The position numbers and the translations under genes are program-made. From positions 1 through 60,492 of the forward strand of contig DBCM01000103.1 in NCBI GenBank assembly GCA_002293045.1: 60,492 bases of DNA, in the 5' to 3' direction. This DNA is from Flavobacteriales bacterium UBA958 (GTDB lineage Bacteria > Bacteroidota > Bacteroidia > Flavobacteriales_D > Crocinitomicaceae). This document shows positions 43,238 to 52,800 of this stretch, piece after piece (the stretch's first letter is position 1; each line of letters starts with the position of its first letter). Under the pieces are notes generated by a model. The model worked only from the letters and a program-made list of their open reading frames with translations, was not told the origin of the DNA and did not search any database.

Positions 43238-45082
43238 ATGATGGATAGAAATACAACAATCGGGTTAATTCTCATCGGCTTACTCTTAACCTTATTTACG
43301 GTGATAAATCAACCGAGTAACGAAGAGATCGCTAAAGCTAAAAAGGAACAAGCCCTCAAGGAAAAAAGTCAAGAAAAATCGAAAGCGGCGAAAAAAAACA
43401 GTGAGAAGAAACCAAACAATTCAGGGGTTAAGCGGCAAGATCAAGTCAAGCAAATTCTTCCCAAAAAAGAGCTAGCTAAAGCCAAGCAAGTAACCTTAGA
43501 AAATGAACATTTAACTGTCGTGTTAAATTCTGAGGGAGCGAATGTCGAGGCTGTTTATCTCAAGAAATTTAGATCGTATGATCATTTTACTCAGAAGAAA
43601 TCAGAGGCCCTTTGTTTATTTAAATCGGAAGATGCCCAGAATTTCATCGTGATCCCTGGAGTGTTGAGTACGAAATCTCTCGTGTTTGAGCTTACTGATA
43701 ATTCATCGGATGATGACGTAGCGTTTTCTTACTCCCTCGGTAAAAAACGCATAGACGTGCGTTACTCCATTAAAGATGACTATCGCCTCTCCTATGACTT
43801 AACCCTAAACGGATTCACCCCTTTGGAAATGGACAAGGTGCGCTTGAAATGGGCCATGAATTTTCGGAGAACGGAACGAAAACTAAAAGAACAGCGCAGA
43901 ATCACAACGATTTGCTTTGAACAGAAAAATGATGGCCTGGATTACCTGAGCGAAACATCGGATGATTTTTCAGAAACCACAGATGACATCGAATGGGTGG
44001 CCTTTAAACAAAGTTACTTTTCGGCCATTCTTCACCCAGATAAAGGGTTTAGAAAAGAAGACGGACGGTTTAATATCAAGAATTTTGGTGAAGGACATAA
44101 ACGTGAATTCACTAACATCAAAGCGATGACTACGGTACTTGCACCAAATTTTGAGCAAAACAATGCCTCATTTACCTGGTATTTTGGTCCAAACGATTAC
44201 AACCTCATGAACAGTTACGGAGAAGGATATGACGATATTTTAAATTACGGATGGGGGCTCTTTAGATGGATTAATCTTTATGCTGTTCAACCCATTTTTA
44301 ACCTCCTCGTAGGGAACGGGATTGGGGCTGGTATCGCGATTTTACTTCTTACCTTGATTCTTAAGTTGATTTTAATGCCGATCCAATGGAAGATGTTCGT
44401 TTCTTCGGTGAAAATGCGGATACTCAAACCACAGGTGGATGAGTTAACAAAAAAATACCCAGATCAGTCTGATGCCATGAAAAAGCAATCCGAAATGATG
44501 GCACTCTATAAAGAATCTGGTGCGAGTCCACTAGCAGGGTGTGTGCCCATGCTCATTCAGATGCCTATACTACTCGCCGTTTTCCGCTTCTTTCCTGCCG
44601 CTTTCGAATTGCGTCAGCAGGGATTTTTGTGGGCGGAAGACCTCTCCTCTTATGATTCCATTTGGGACTTTGGTTTCAATTTATGGCCTTATGGAGACCA
44701 CATGAGCTTATTCACCTTATTGATGTCGGCAACTACCTTGGTTTACACCTACTTGAATAGTGGGAATATGCAGCAGCCAAGCCAGCCGGGAATGCCCGAC
44801 ATGAAGGTTATGATGTATATTTTTCCAGTGCTTATGATATTCTTTTTCAACGATTATTCAGCGGGACTTAGTTATTATTACTTTATTTCCACCTTGTTTT
44901 CTATTTTACTAATGATCGCCATCAAGCGCTTTTTCGTAGATGAGGAGAAACTTAAGGTTAAAATGATGGCAAAGCAAGCCAAATCAGAAGGAGCGCCAAA
45001 GAAGAAATCTAAATTCCAAGAACGCTTAGAGGAAATGCAACGCAAATCCATTGAAATGCAAAAAAATAACAAGAAAAAGTAA
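43238..45082 (+). CDS. yidC: Membrane protein insertase YidC
   Basis: 614 residues. An N-terminal membrane anchor (about 5-22) is followed by a Lys/Glu-rich linker, the large periplasmic beta-sandwich (about 85-340) and the C-terminal 60KD insertase core with about five membrane segments (GAGIAILLLTLILKLILMPI, PLAGCVPMLIQMPILLAVF, YYYFISTLFSILLMIAI). A Lys-rich cytoplasmic tail closes it. It inserts membrane proteins with or without SecYEG. Starts one base after the pyrG stop, an order common in Flavobacteriia; ATG 43241 is an equal alternative start. Confidence 0.96.
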   Translation: MMDRNTTIGLILIGLLLTLFTVINQPSNEEIAKAKKEQALKEKSQEKSKAAKKNSEKKPNNSGVKRQDQVKQILPKKELAKAKQVTLENEHLTVVLNSEGANVEAVYLKKFRSYDHFTQKKSEALCLFKSEDAQNFIVIPGVLSTKSLVFELTDNSSDDDVAFSYSLGKKRIDVRYSIKDDYRLSYDLTLNGFTPLEMDKVRLKWAMNFRRTERKLKEQRRITTICFEQKNDGLDYLSETSDDFSETTDDIEWVAFKQSYFSAILHPDKGFRKEDGRFNIKNFGEGHKREFTNIKAMTTVLAPNFEQNNASFTWYFGPNDYNLMNSYGEGYDDILNYGWGLFRWINLYAVQPIFNLLVGNGIGAGIAILLLTLILKLILMPIQWKMFVSSVKMRILKPQVDELTKKYPDQSDAMKKQSEMMALYKESGASPLAGCVPMLIQMPILLAVFRFFPAAFELRQQGFLWAEDLSSYDSIWDFGFNLWPYGDHMSLFTLLMSATTLVYTYLNSGNMQQPSQPGMPDMKVMMYIFPVLMIFFFNDYSAGLSYYYFISTLFSILLMIAIKRFFVDEEKLKVKMMAKQAKSEGAPKKKSKFQERLEEMQRKSIEMQKNNKKK

Positions 45083-45083
45083 T

Positions 45084-45740
45084 ATGAAGTTTTTTATCGA
45101 CACAGCAAATCTCGCAGAAATACGCGAAGCCAACGACATGGGGATTTTGGATGGGGTAACCACTAATCCCTCTTTAATGGCCAAAGAAGGAATCACAGGA
45201 GCTAATAATATTTTGAATCATTATGTTCAAATCTGCAATATTGTAGATGGCCCGGTAAGCGCTGAAGTAATAGCTACAGACTTTGAAGGCATGGTACGCG
45301 AAGGGGAAGCCTTGGCTGAATTACATCCCAATATTGTCGTTAAAATCCCGATGATTACCGAAGGGATTAAAGCAATTAAATACTTTTCACAAAAAGGAAT
45401 CCCAACCAATTGCACCCTGATTTTCTCAGCTGGACAAGCATTGCTCGCCGCCAAGGCAGGCGCTACCTTTATTTCTCCATTCTTAGGTCGTTTAGACGAT
45501 GTCTCAACCGACGGATTAAGCTTAATTCAACAAATTCGAACGATTTACGATAATTACGATTTTGGCACCGAAATCTTAGCTGCCTCCATTCGTCACCCTA
45601 TGCACATCATTCATTGCGCGAGCATTGGTGCAGATGTTATGACAGGGCCCTTAAGTGCGATCAAAGCGCTGGCAAAACATCCCTTGACCGACATTGGCTT
45701 ACAGCAGTTTTTGGCTGACCACGCCAAAGGAAATAAATAA
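45084..45740 (+). CDS. fsa: Transaldolase-like fructose-6-phosphate aldolase
   Basis: 218 residues from ATG 45084 (MKFFIDTANLAEI); the open frame extends to 45051 inside yidC but those residues do not belong. Short TalC/MipB-type class I aldolase: GVTTNPSL near 26-33, the Schiff-base Lys in NIVVKIPMT near 85, and TLIFSAGQALLAAKAGATFISPFLGR. It performs either transaldolase or F6P aldolase chemistry; sequence alone does not separate the two. Starts one base after the yidC stop; stop shares a base with the DUF4268 start. Confidence 0.9.
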   Translation: MKFFIDTANLAEIREANDMGILDGVTTNPSLMAKEGITGANNILNHYVQICNIVDGPVSAEVIATDFEGMVREGEALAELHPNIVVKIPMITEGIKAIKYFSQKGIPTNCTLIFSAGQALLAAKAGATFISPFLGRLDDVSTDGLSLIQQIRTIYDNYDFGTEILAASIRHPMHIIHCASIGADVMTGPLSAIKALAKHPLTDIGLQQFLADHAKGNK

Positions 45741-46204
45741 TGCTTTCCAAGGAAGAACGCCGGGAATATAATCAGCTTTTTTGGGATGGGTTCAAAAAAG
45801 AAATGCGCAGACACAACACCCAACATCGAAGAGCGATCAATTGGCTGAAATACCCCACGGATATAAAGCATACGTACTTAAGGCTGCATTGCGACAATAC
45901 TGGAGCTTATCTTAATTTTGATGTGCAGTTCAAAGACGAAGGCATTCGTGATATTTTCTGGGAACAATTAACCGAGCTTAAGCAAGTGATGGAAAACGCT
46001 ACAGGAGATCAAGGACGTTGGTTGAGAAATCAAACCGCAACCGAAGGCTTCGTGTTCGATCGCATTCAATGGGTAAACCATGACGTCAACTATTACACGC
46101 AAGAAGATTGGCCAGTAATTTATCAATTCCTAAAGGAACGGCTCCTTGCATTTGATTGCTTTTATCAAGAATTTAAAGACGTGCTGATTCTTTTGTTAGA
46201 TTAA
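45740..46204 (+). CDS. DUF4268 domain protein
   Basis: 154 residues, acidic/basic mixed, no signal peptide. The sequence LFWDGFKKEMRR, NWLKYPTDIKH and the C-terminal FDCFYQEFKDVLILL match the DUF4268 family, small cytoplasmic proteins of unknown function (the domain also occurs near nuclease modules). TAATG coupling with the aldolase gene suggests the same operon. Confidence 0.8.
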   Translation: MLSKEERREYNQLFWDGFKKEMRRHNTQHRRAINWLKYPTDIKHTYLRLHCDNTGAYLNFDVQFKDEGIRDIFWEQLTELKQVMENATGDQGRWLRNQTATEGFVFDRIQWVNHDVNYYTQEDWPVIYQFLKERLLAFDCFYQEFKDVLILLLD

Positions 46205-46207
46205 ACT

Positions 46208-46215
46208 TACCTTTG
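46208..46215 (+). promoter_or_regulatory. -7 promoter box abutting the 46220 gene
   Basis: TACCTTTG followed by four bases and ATG at 46220; a leaderless candidate, placed immediately after the DUF4268 stop. Confidence 0.45.
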
Positions 46216-46219
46216 CCAC

Positions 46220-46999
46220 ATGCGTACGAGTCTTTTTTTATTCCTTTTTTTAAGTGTTGTTGCTTTCGGACAAGGCACGGTAATTTTTAATGCAGACTTC
46301 CAACTCGGAATCCCTGTGAATTTCACCTTGCTTAACCTCGACCAAAACGCACCTAATGCACAAGTTTCAGAATTTAATGCGGCCTGGATATCAACGATAG
46401 ATCCCGAAAATGCCTTAGATACCGTAGCAGCAGCTACCTCATTTTTTGAAAATGCAGACACAGCGAATCGGTGGTTAATAACCCCGGGGATTCAACTCGG
46501 TTCCTTTGGGAATTACCTGAAATGGAATGCGAAATCCCAAGATGCCTCCTATCCTGATACGTATTTAGTGTTACTTTCAACAACCGATAATCAAGCCAGT
46601 AGTTTTACCGATACAATCGCGTTTGTGACGGGCGAGAATTTCGAGTGGACTTCACGGGAGGTAAATTTAACGGGTCAAGGTTATGACAATTCGATGATTT
46701 ATCTGGCCTTTGTGCTTCGAACTGTTGATGGGTTCAAATTGTATATTGATGACATTGAAGTGCGCTCCATGGACAACACGAGCATCGAAGAGCCCGGGGT
46801 GCCATTTCTTACTTTTTATCCTAACCCGGCTTCAAGTGTAATTCATTTGAGCCAAGCGGGAAGTGTCCGCATATGGAGTACAACAGGAGCGTTAATGTAC
46901 GTTGGGACCGAATCAGAGATTTCAGTTGAATCTTTTGCTCCAGGAATTTATATCCTCACATCAGAAGGATACTCCCCTACTCGCTTTATTAAGTACTGA
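46220..46999 (+). CDS. T9SS type A secreted protein with choice-of-anchor J (cleaved-adhesin-like) domain
   Basis: 259 residues. Signal peptide (cleavage near AFGQ), then a beta-sandwich resembling the cleaved adhesin / choice-of-anchor J fold: FNADFQLGIPVNFTLLN, ENALDTVAAATSFFE, NRWLITPGIQLG and FKLYIDDIEVRS. A type A sorting domain closes the protein (LTFYPNPASSVIHLS ... PTRFIKY). Surface-exposed or released; carbohydrate binding is plausible but unproven. Convergent with the GSCFA gene, which ends one base away. Confidence 0.85.
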   Translation: MRTSLFLFLFLSVVAFGQGTVIFNADFQLGIPVNFTLLNLDQNAPNAQVSEFNAAWISTIDPENALDTVAAATSFFENADTANRWLITPGIQLGSFGNYLKWNAKSQDASYPDTYLVLLSTTDNQASSFTDTIAFVTGENFEWTSREVNLTGQGYDNSMIYLAFVLRTVDGFKLYIDDIEVRSMDNTSIEEPGVPFLTFYPNPASSVIHLSQAGSVRIWSTTGALMYVGTESEISVESFAPGIYILTSEGYSPTRFIKY

Positions 47000-47950
47000 T
47001 TACCAACAGATTTTATGTAAATCACTTAAACGCACCTTGCGTTCTTCGGATTGGATGCGATGCTGTTCTATGGCTAAGGCGTCTGTGGTTTGAGTAAAAC
47101 GATGTTGTTCCATTTGTCGAATTTGAGCTACCTCTGTTAGTACCCGCTGTAGGCCTTCCGAGAATAACGCCGATTTTAACTTATCAAACACTAAATCGAT
47201 CGCAAATTCTGTTGGATGCACCCCGTCTTTTTCAAAAAATCGATAATCTCTAAATTCATCAATTAACAACTCATACGATGGGAAATATGCTGCGCTCATG
47301 GTTGAACTCACTACTTGGTGACAAGCCTCTATCAAAATGGCCTTACTTCTACTGTTCTCAACCAATCCCTCCCGAATATGCCGAACCGGGCTTACCGTAA
47401 ATACCACATTCAAAAACGGATTATGCTGATTTAATCGCGAAAGCAAGGCATGAAGCGCATCTGTTATTTCAGTAATACTCAACAAGCGCTTTCGAAATTC
47501 GGCAGCAGGAATTTTATGACAATTCGCAACCAATAATCCGGTATCCTTTAATTCATAAACCCAGGCCGTGCCTAGGGTTATAAATAAGGTGTCCATGCGC
47601 TGTAATGCATGGTGGGCATTTACCCGCACTTCATCCACGAACTGCTTTAATTCGGTCGGATTTTGATGCACTAGTTTATGCGAAGTTTCCCAATAGAAAC
47701 AGGAATTCTCAGCAGCACGCAAGGTAAAGTCTAATGTTAAATCTATGCATCCAAGTAATTGATTAGCAATAGATATTGGATTATATGTGGTACCGAAAGG
47801 ACTCATCCAAGCAGCCAATCCATAATGACGAAAACGTTGCTGCATATGATCGGAAAAACAGCTTCCAATAAAACCAAACTCGGGTTCGAATGAATCTATT
47901 TGGCGTAATTCATCAATACGTACCTGAGTGAAGAATTGATCATACTTCAT
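47000..47950 (-). CDS. GSCFA domain protein
   Basis: 316 residues; the name-giving motif is GFIGSCFSDHMQQRF near 26-40, followed by SPFGTTYNPIS and LFITLGTAWVYE, with VVFTVSPVRHIREG and SYELLIDEFRDYRFF later on. The fold belongs to the SGNH/GDSL-like group, so an esterase or acetyltransferase-type activity on a glycan or peptidoglycan is possible. No signal peptide. Overlaps recN by 11 bases at the end of a long minus-strand run. Confidence 0.88.
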   Translation of the reverse strand: MKYDQFFTQVRIDELRQIDSFEPEFGFIGSCFSDHMQQRFRHYGLAAWMSPFGTTYNPISIANQLLGCIDLTLDFTLRAAENSCFYWETSHKLVHQNPTELKQFVDEVRVNAHHALQRMDTLFITLGTAWVYELKDTGLLVANCHKIPAAEFRKRLLSITEITDALHALLSRLNQHNPFLNVVFTVSPVRHIREGLVENSRSKAILIEACHQVVSSTMSAAYFPSYELLIDEFRDYRFFEKDGVHPTEFAIDLVFDKLKSALFSEGLQRVLTEVAQIRQMEQHRFTQTTDALAIEQHRIQSEERKVRLSDLHKICW

Positions 47951-49592
47951 GGGTGTTCATTAAATTTCTGGCATTGAGTAACGCGGCATCATTAATCACT
48001 TCACCGCTCATTAATCGCGCAATTTCAGTTACTCGCTCCTCACCGAGTAATTCAACCACAGAAGTCTCTATTCGTTCGTTTTTTTCTGTTTTTCTAACGA
48101 CGAGGTGATGTTGCGCCTGCGCTGCTACCTGAGGCAAATGCGTAATGGCAAAAAGCTGTCGCCCCTGCCCCATTTCCTTCAAGAGCTTTCCGATTTTCTC
48201 GGCCACATCGCCAGAAACCCCAGTATCGATTTCATCAAATAAAATACTCGGCATTTCCAACCTTGCTGAAATCAGTTGCTGCAGTAGCAACATTACGCGT
48301 GATAATTCGCCCCCACTCGCTGCTTTTTGAATGGGCACAGGTAGCATACCTTTATTTGCAGAAAACAACATCTCTAAATCAATCATGCCTCGGGCATTAA
48401 GCGTAGTCGTCTCCATCAGGCGAAACATCAATTGCGAACCGCTTAATTTCAAAGAATTTAACCCCGACTGAATGCGTTCCTCAATGCTCGGTAAAGCCTG
48501 TTTGCGAAGCTCATTTAAGGCCTTTGCGCTCTTTCGAAGTGATAATTCTAGTTGCACAAGCTCCTGCTGCTCCTTATTTATCAATGCTTTCAAATCTTCC
48601 AATTCACTCACCCTTCCCTCCAACTTATGTTGTAAATCTAAAAGTGCTTCTTGTGACGTCAAGCGATGCTTATTCAGTATGCGATTAAATTCATCTACTT
48701 GCGTGAGAATTTCCTCCTCATCAACTTCGGCGGATTCTAATTGTTGTAGTGCCTTCGCTGAAAGATAACTCAACTCGGAAAAACGCGCGGATATTTCTTC
48801 AACGATCGTTTTAATCTCTTGAAGGGAATGAATGTTGGACTCGTGACGTTCCAGCGCCTTGGCCACCCGGGTTAAGTCTTGAAGCAACGAACTTTCACTA
48901 ATTGCGGTCAAGGAACCGAGGTCTGAAATTAAGGATTGGTTCTCTTCTTTAAGTTCTAATTGCCGAGTTAAGGCTTCATAATCTGTGGAATCGAGATTTA
49001 GCGCATGAATTTCTGTGAGCATGAATTGTTCGTAATCCATTTTTGATTCGAGCACGCTCAATTCTTCTACTTTGACCGAGAGTGCGTGATTACGCTTTAT
49101 ATATTCTTGATAACCACTTAAATACAGATTGAATTCGGATTGCGTACCACAAAGTGCATCTACAATATAGAGTTGATACTCTTGGTTTTTAAGTTCCAAG
49201 GTATTGTATTGCGAGTGAATGATAAACAGCCGCTCCCCCAAGGATTTCATGTCTTGTAAGGTAACCGGTGTGTCGTTAATAAATGCGCGCGATTTCCCGT
49301 CTTTGTGGATTTCTCGCCGCAAGATGACTTCGTTCCAGGGTTCAAGCGATCGCTCATTAAGCCAGAGAATGATTTCAGGACTTACATTAAAATGCGCTTC
49401 CACAATACTTCGGGAATCACTTGGACCAATCACGCCAAAATCTGCTCGTTCACCTTTGATTAATCCAAGAGCATTTAATAAAATAGATTTCCCTGATCCA
49501 GTTTCTCCGGTTATTGCGGTATAACTTGAATTGAAGTCTAGGGTAAGTTCATTAATCAGTACAAAATTCCGGATGATTAAACGCGTAAGCAT
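47940..49592 (-). CDS. recN: DNA repair protein RecN
   Basis: 550 residues, SMC-like ATPase for double-strand-break repair. Walker A ITGETGSGKSILLNA near 29-43, two coiled coils (about 150-220 and 270-370), signature ASGGELSRVMLLLQQL near 430 and Walker B ILFDEIDTGVSGDVAE. Starts on the base where DUF4835 stops, and is overlapped by the GSCFA gene. The order rpoZ-coaBC-DUF4835-recN is conserved in Flavobacteriia. Confidence 0.95.
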   Translation of the reverse strand: MLTRLIIRNFVLINELTLDFNSSYTAITGETGSGKSILLNALGLIKGERADFGVIGPSDSRSIVEAHFNVSPEIILWLNERSLEPWNEVILRREIHKDGKSRAFINDTPVTLQDMKSLGERLFIIHSQYNTLELKNQEYQLYIVDALCGTQSEFNLYLSGYQEYIKRNHALSVKVEELSVLESKMDYEQFMLTEIHALNLDSTDYEALTRQLELKEENQSLISDLGSLTAISESSLLQDLTRVAKALERHESNIHSLQEIKTIVEEISARFSELSYLSAKALQQLESAEVDEEEILTQVDEFNRILNKHRLTSQEALLDLQHKLEGRVSELEDLKALINKEQQELVQLELSLRKSAKALNELRKQALPSIEERIQSGLNSLKLSGSQLMFRLMETTTLNARGMIDLEMLFSANKGMLPVPIQKAASGGELSRVMLLLQQLISARLEMPSILFDEIDTGVSGDVAEKIGKLLKEMGQGRQLFAITHLPQVAAQAQHHLVVRKTEKNERIETSVVELLGEERVTEIARLMSGEVINDAALLNARNLMNTHEV

Positions 49593-50494
49593 TACTCTAG
49601 TATTTCTTGGTATATCGAAGAATTAGATGGATCAATTCGCTTGAGCAGGGTGACAAAATCCGTTTTTTCTTTCAATTCGGAATCGGAAAGTATTTTCTTT
49701 AACTCGTCTCGTTTACACAGCAGGTAATTCACTACGTTTGGTGAATTGGGGCGCACTTGAACCACGGGAGTAAGTTTGGATAGTGCGTCATACAGTGCTT
49801 TTTTACCTTTAACCTTGTCCTCATACATTTGATCCATTCCATTTCTGTGATAGGAAAAATTGCATTCACGTAGTGGCTCAAAAGCTGCCTGCAGGATATT
49901 ATCGACCAACCAAAAACGGTTTCGTTTTCCTTGCTCACTGGATTTCCAACCGGGAGCCCCTGAATTCTGAGCATTAGAAACAATTTGTTGACATTCATTG
50001 AAGTACTTAGTTCCTCCCTTGGATGAAAACGAATCGTAGTCCATTCCCAAAATAAAATACGCATAAAAAGCCATGATGGAAGAAAGATTATCTCGGTATT
50101 GATTGGGCGTATAATTGATTAAGGTATTTCGTGCATATGAAAAACCCAAATCCTCATCTCGGAAATTAAGCAATAAGGTGTTGTAATTGGAATTAAACAC
50201 AGGACGAGAAGCTTGTATTTGAATAGCACCCGTATAGGATCCAGGGGAAGGTATTTTATTGATTTGAAGTTGAATGTTACAATTAATGCGCTCTTCAGTT
50301 TTAAATTGATCCTTGGTCCATTGGGTGTTATTCATTAATTCTGTCAAGACCAATTCCAACTCCTTGAAAATTTCTAATTCTGTACTATTTACCTCTAAAC
50401 TCGCTTCTTTAATAATGGAAACCTTACAATTAAGCTCTTGAGCAAAAAACTGAGTAAAGGTAAATGCCAGTAAACAGGTTATCAATTGCTTCAT
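49592..50494 (-). CDS. DUF4835 family exported protein
   Basis: 300 residues with a signal peptide (MKQLITCLLAFTFTQFFAQ). Landmarks of DUF4835 are the opening ELNCKVSI, NNTQWTKDQFK, the NYTPNQYRDNLSSIMAFYAYFILGMDYDSFS segment and the Lys-rich C-terminus ending in SSIYQEILE. Probably a periplasmic or envelope-associated protein; its function is not known. It overlaps coaBC by 4 bases. Confidence 0.85.
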   Translation of the reverse strand: MKQLITCLLAFTFTQFFAQELNCKVSIIKEASLEVNSTELEIFKELELVLTELMNNTQWTKDQFKTEERINCNIQLQINKIPSPGSYTGAIQIQASRPVFNSNYNTLLLNFRDEDLGFSYARNTLINYTPNQYRDNLSSIMAFYAYFILGMDYDSFSSKGGTKYFNECQQIVSNAQNSGAPGWKSSEQGKRNRFWLVDNILQAAFEPLRECNFSYHRNGMDQMYEDKVKGKKALYDALSKLTPVVQVRPNSPNVVNYLLCKRDELKKILSDSELKEKTDFVTLLKRIDPSNSSIYQEILE

Positions 50495-51678
50495 AAACGA
50501 ATTCTTGTTATATAATCTACAATGCCTTGCGCAATCCTTGCTTTCGATGCAGTTGCTAATTCAAGGGATAGTCCGTTAACGTCGAAGATACGAACTTTAT
50601 TGGTATCCGAATTAAAGCAATTTTCATTTTCTTCAATCACGTTCAACACGATAGCATCCGCATGTTTTCGAGCTAATTTATCCTTGGCATTCTCCACAGC
50701 GTTGTTGGTTTCCAACGCAAATCCGATGGTTCGTTGAGTTGAGGCTTTATGTTCGCCCGCCCAAGCTAATATATCGGGATTTTTAATCAGTTCAATGCTC
50801 AGCGCATCCTCGGTTTTTTTTATCTTTTCTTCAGCTTTGTGTATGGGTCGATAATCCGCGACTGCAGCGGAAAAAACACCCAGATCCATGCCTTCCCAAT
50901 GCATCTGTACAGCTTCAAACATTTCCATGGCTGAAGTCACATGAAGCGTTTGTATGCCCTTGTGTTCGGTGCGAAGCGCTGTGGGCCCGGTAATCAGTAT
51001 AACTAAAGCCCCTCGATTGGCAAAGTTCTCAGCCAAAGCAAAGCCCATTTTTCCAGAGGCGTGATTTCCGATAAAGCGCACAGGATCGATGGCCTCATAG
51101 GTTGGGCCAGCTGTTACTAAAACCCGCGTATTTATATAATCTTGGCGTGGTGAAATGTATTTAACTACCTCTTCAAAGATAATTTCCGGTTCTGGTAGTC
51201 GTCCTTCCCCACTAAGCCCGCTTGCCAATTCTCCATGGTCTGGGGGGATTACATGGACGCCATCTGCAGTGAGTAATGCAAGGTTGCGTTTCACTGTTGG
51301 GTGTTGATACATTTCTAGATCCATTGCAGGGGAGACAATCGTTTTATTTCGCATGGATAAATACACGGCAAGCAAAAGATTGTCACAGCTCCCGGAAGCC
51401 ATTTTTGAAAGGGTGTTTGCAGTACATGGGGCGATTAAAAAAACATCAGCCCATTCCCCATATTCTACATGATTATTCCATTCGCCCGTGTCTTTATTCC
51501 AAAAGTCTAAACCGACGGGGTGCTTTGATAGGGTTGAAATCACCAAGGGACTCACAAAATCCTTGGCATCTGGAGTCATGATGCAACGAACTTCTGCACC
51601 AGTTTTAATAAACAAACGGATTAACAAAGGAATTTTATAGGCAGCAATGCCCGCAGTAATTCCTATTAAGATACGCAT
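50491..51678 (-). CDS. coaBC: Phosphopantothenoylcysteine decarboxylase / phosphopantothenate-cysteine ligase
   Basis: 395 residues, bifunctional coenzyme A synthesis enzyme. The N-terminal FMN-dependent CoaC half has GITAGIAAYKIP, the decarboxylase motif ACTANTLSKMASGSCDNLL and PAMDLEMYQHP. The CoaB half begins near 190 with VLVTAGPTYEAIDPVRFIGN and includes the SAAVADYRP and TIGFALET regions. Lies two bases downstream of rpoZ. Confidence 0.95.
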   Translation of the reverse strand: MRILIGITAGIAAYKIPLLIRLFIKTGAEVRCIMTPDAKDFVSPLVISTLSKHPVGLDFWNKDTGEWNNHVEYGEWADVFLIAPCTANTLSKMASGSCDNLLLAVYLSMRNKTIVSPAMDLEMYQHPTVKRNLALLTADGVHVIPPDHGELASGLSGEGRLPEPEIIFEEVVKYISPRQDYINTRVLVTAGPTYEAIDPVRFIGNHASGKMGFALAENFANRGALVILITGPTALRTEHKGIQTLHVTSAMEMFEAVQMHWEGMDLGVFSAAVADYRPIHKAEEKIKKTEDALSIELIKNPDILAWAGEHKASTQRTIGFALETNNAVENAKDKLARKHADAIVLNVIEENENCFNSDTNKVRIFDVNGLSLELATASKARIAQGIVDYITRIRL

Positions 51679-51679
51679 T

Positions 51680-52006
51680 TTATTCCGCGTCTTCCTCTGG
51701 GTTTCTCAGATACATTTTATCTTCGAGTAATTCCTGCATTGCGATTGCCGTAGATTTTGGCATTTTCTCATAATGCTTTGAAATTTCAATTTGCTCACGG
51801 TTTTCGAAAACCTCTTCTAAACTGTCAGACGATGTGGCAAACTCTTGAAGTTTTTGCGTTAACTCTTCTTTAATTTGAGTGCTGATTTGGTTCGATCGCT
51901 TGGAAACAGCAACGATAGATTGGTATAAATTCCCAGTCTTATCCTCCAAATTCACAACATCTCTTGTAATCGTTGATTTCTCTGCGTTAACGTTTTTATA
52001 TTGCAT
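51680..52006 (-). CDS. rpoZ: RNA polymerase omega-like subunit
   Basis: 108 residues. The segment DKTGNLYQSIVAVSKRSNQI corresponds to the omega fold that clamps the beta' subunit; a long acidic helix and KMPKSTAIAMQELLEDKMYLR follow. Bacteroidota omega is longer and diverged from the E. coli protein, and is found in this position upstream of coaBC. Lies 9 bases downstream of bamD. Confidence 0.85.
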   Translation of the reverse strand: MQYKNVNAEKSTITRDVVNLEDKTGNLYQSIVAVSKRSNQISTQIKEELTQKLQEFATSSDSLEEVFENREQIEISKHYEKMPKSTAIAMQELLEDKMYLRNPEEDAE

Positions 52007-52015
52007 GGGTATTAG

Positions 52016-52798
52016 TTAAAATTCATAATCTGTTTGCCAAGGCTTTAACAAGGCCTTCAACGTATTTAAATACCCCGAGTTGGGATATTCAGATGCAAAG
52101 TTACGATATCTTGTTATAGTTTCCTCAACTCGTTCCTTTTTTTTACTTTCAATGCTATTTATCGCCAAATAATACCCGTTGTAAATGGCTAAATACTGAA
52201 CCTCTTCATCGTGAATCGATAAGGGATATTTACCGGTGAAAATATCTGCAAAGGACACTGCGGCTTTAAAATTCTCGGTTTTGGAATATTGGAGCACTTT
52301 ATTGTAGTCTTTAAATTCAAGTTTATATGAGAGTGCATCCACGATCGAGTTACAGGAATCAACCAAGGGGGAATTCGGATATTTATCAATAAATGCTTGA
52401 ACCGCATTGATGGCTGCATAGGTTTCAGTTTGATCCAAGGACCATTTCGGAGAGTTATTAACGCTGCACATGGCCGTTAGAAAAAAAGACTCTTCGCTTC
52501 GCAAGCTATACGGATACCGTTGAACAAACGAGCCGAAAAAATAACCTGCCATGTAATAGTCCTTATCTAAATAATAGCTTTTTGCCATATGAAAATAAGA
52601 GAATTCTCCCTCTGTAGATTTTGGGGCATGTTGGTAAACTTGTTCATACAATACGATGCATTTATCATAATCTCCATGCTCATGCAAATCGTTGGCTAAC
52701 CCGAATTTTGCGGTGTAATCATCTCCTTTGAGCACGTCATTGTATACTGAACAACTCATGAGCACAAAAAGCAAGCAAACAACCCAAAGAACTCTCAT
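52016..52798 (-). CDS. bamD: Outer membrane assembly lipoprotein BamD
   Basis: 260 residues with a lipoprotein signal (LLFVLMSCSVYND, Cys near 16). About five TPR-like helical hairpins follow (YDKCIVLYEQVYQHAPKST, YYMAGYFFGSFVQRYPYS, AINAVQAFIDKYPNS), as in BamD, which works with BamA to fold outer membrane proteins. Sits between an M23 peptidase gene (2 bases) and rpoZ (9 bases). Confidence 0.9.
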   Translation of the reverse strand: MRVLWVVCLLFVLMSCSVYNDVLKGDDYTAKFGLANDLHEHGDYDKCIVLYEQVYQHAPKSTEGEFSYFHMAKSYYLDKDYYMAGYFFGSFVQRYPYSLRSEESFFLTAMCSVNNSPKWSLDQTETYAAINAVQAFIDKYPNSPLVDSCNSIVDALSYKLEFKDYNKVLQYSKTENFKAAVSFADIFTGKYPLSIHDEEVQYLAIYNGYYLAINSIESKKKERVEETITRYRNFASEYPNSGYLNTLKALLKPWQTDYEF

Positions 52799-52800
52799 TT

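Noticed and set aside
45051..45083. Longer N-terminus for the aldolase inside yidC
   Set aside because: The residues are Lys-rich carry-over from the yidC end; MKFFIDTANLAEI at 45084 is the conserved start.
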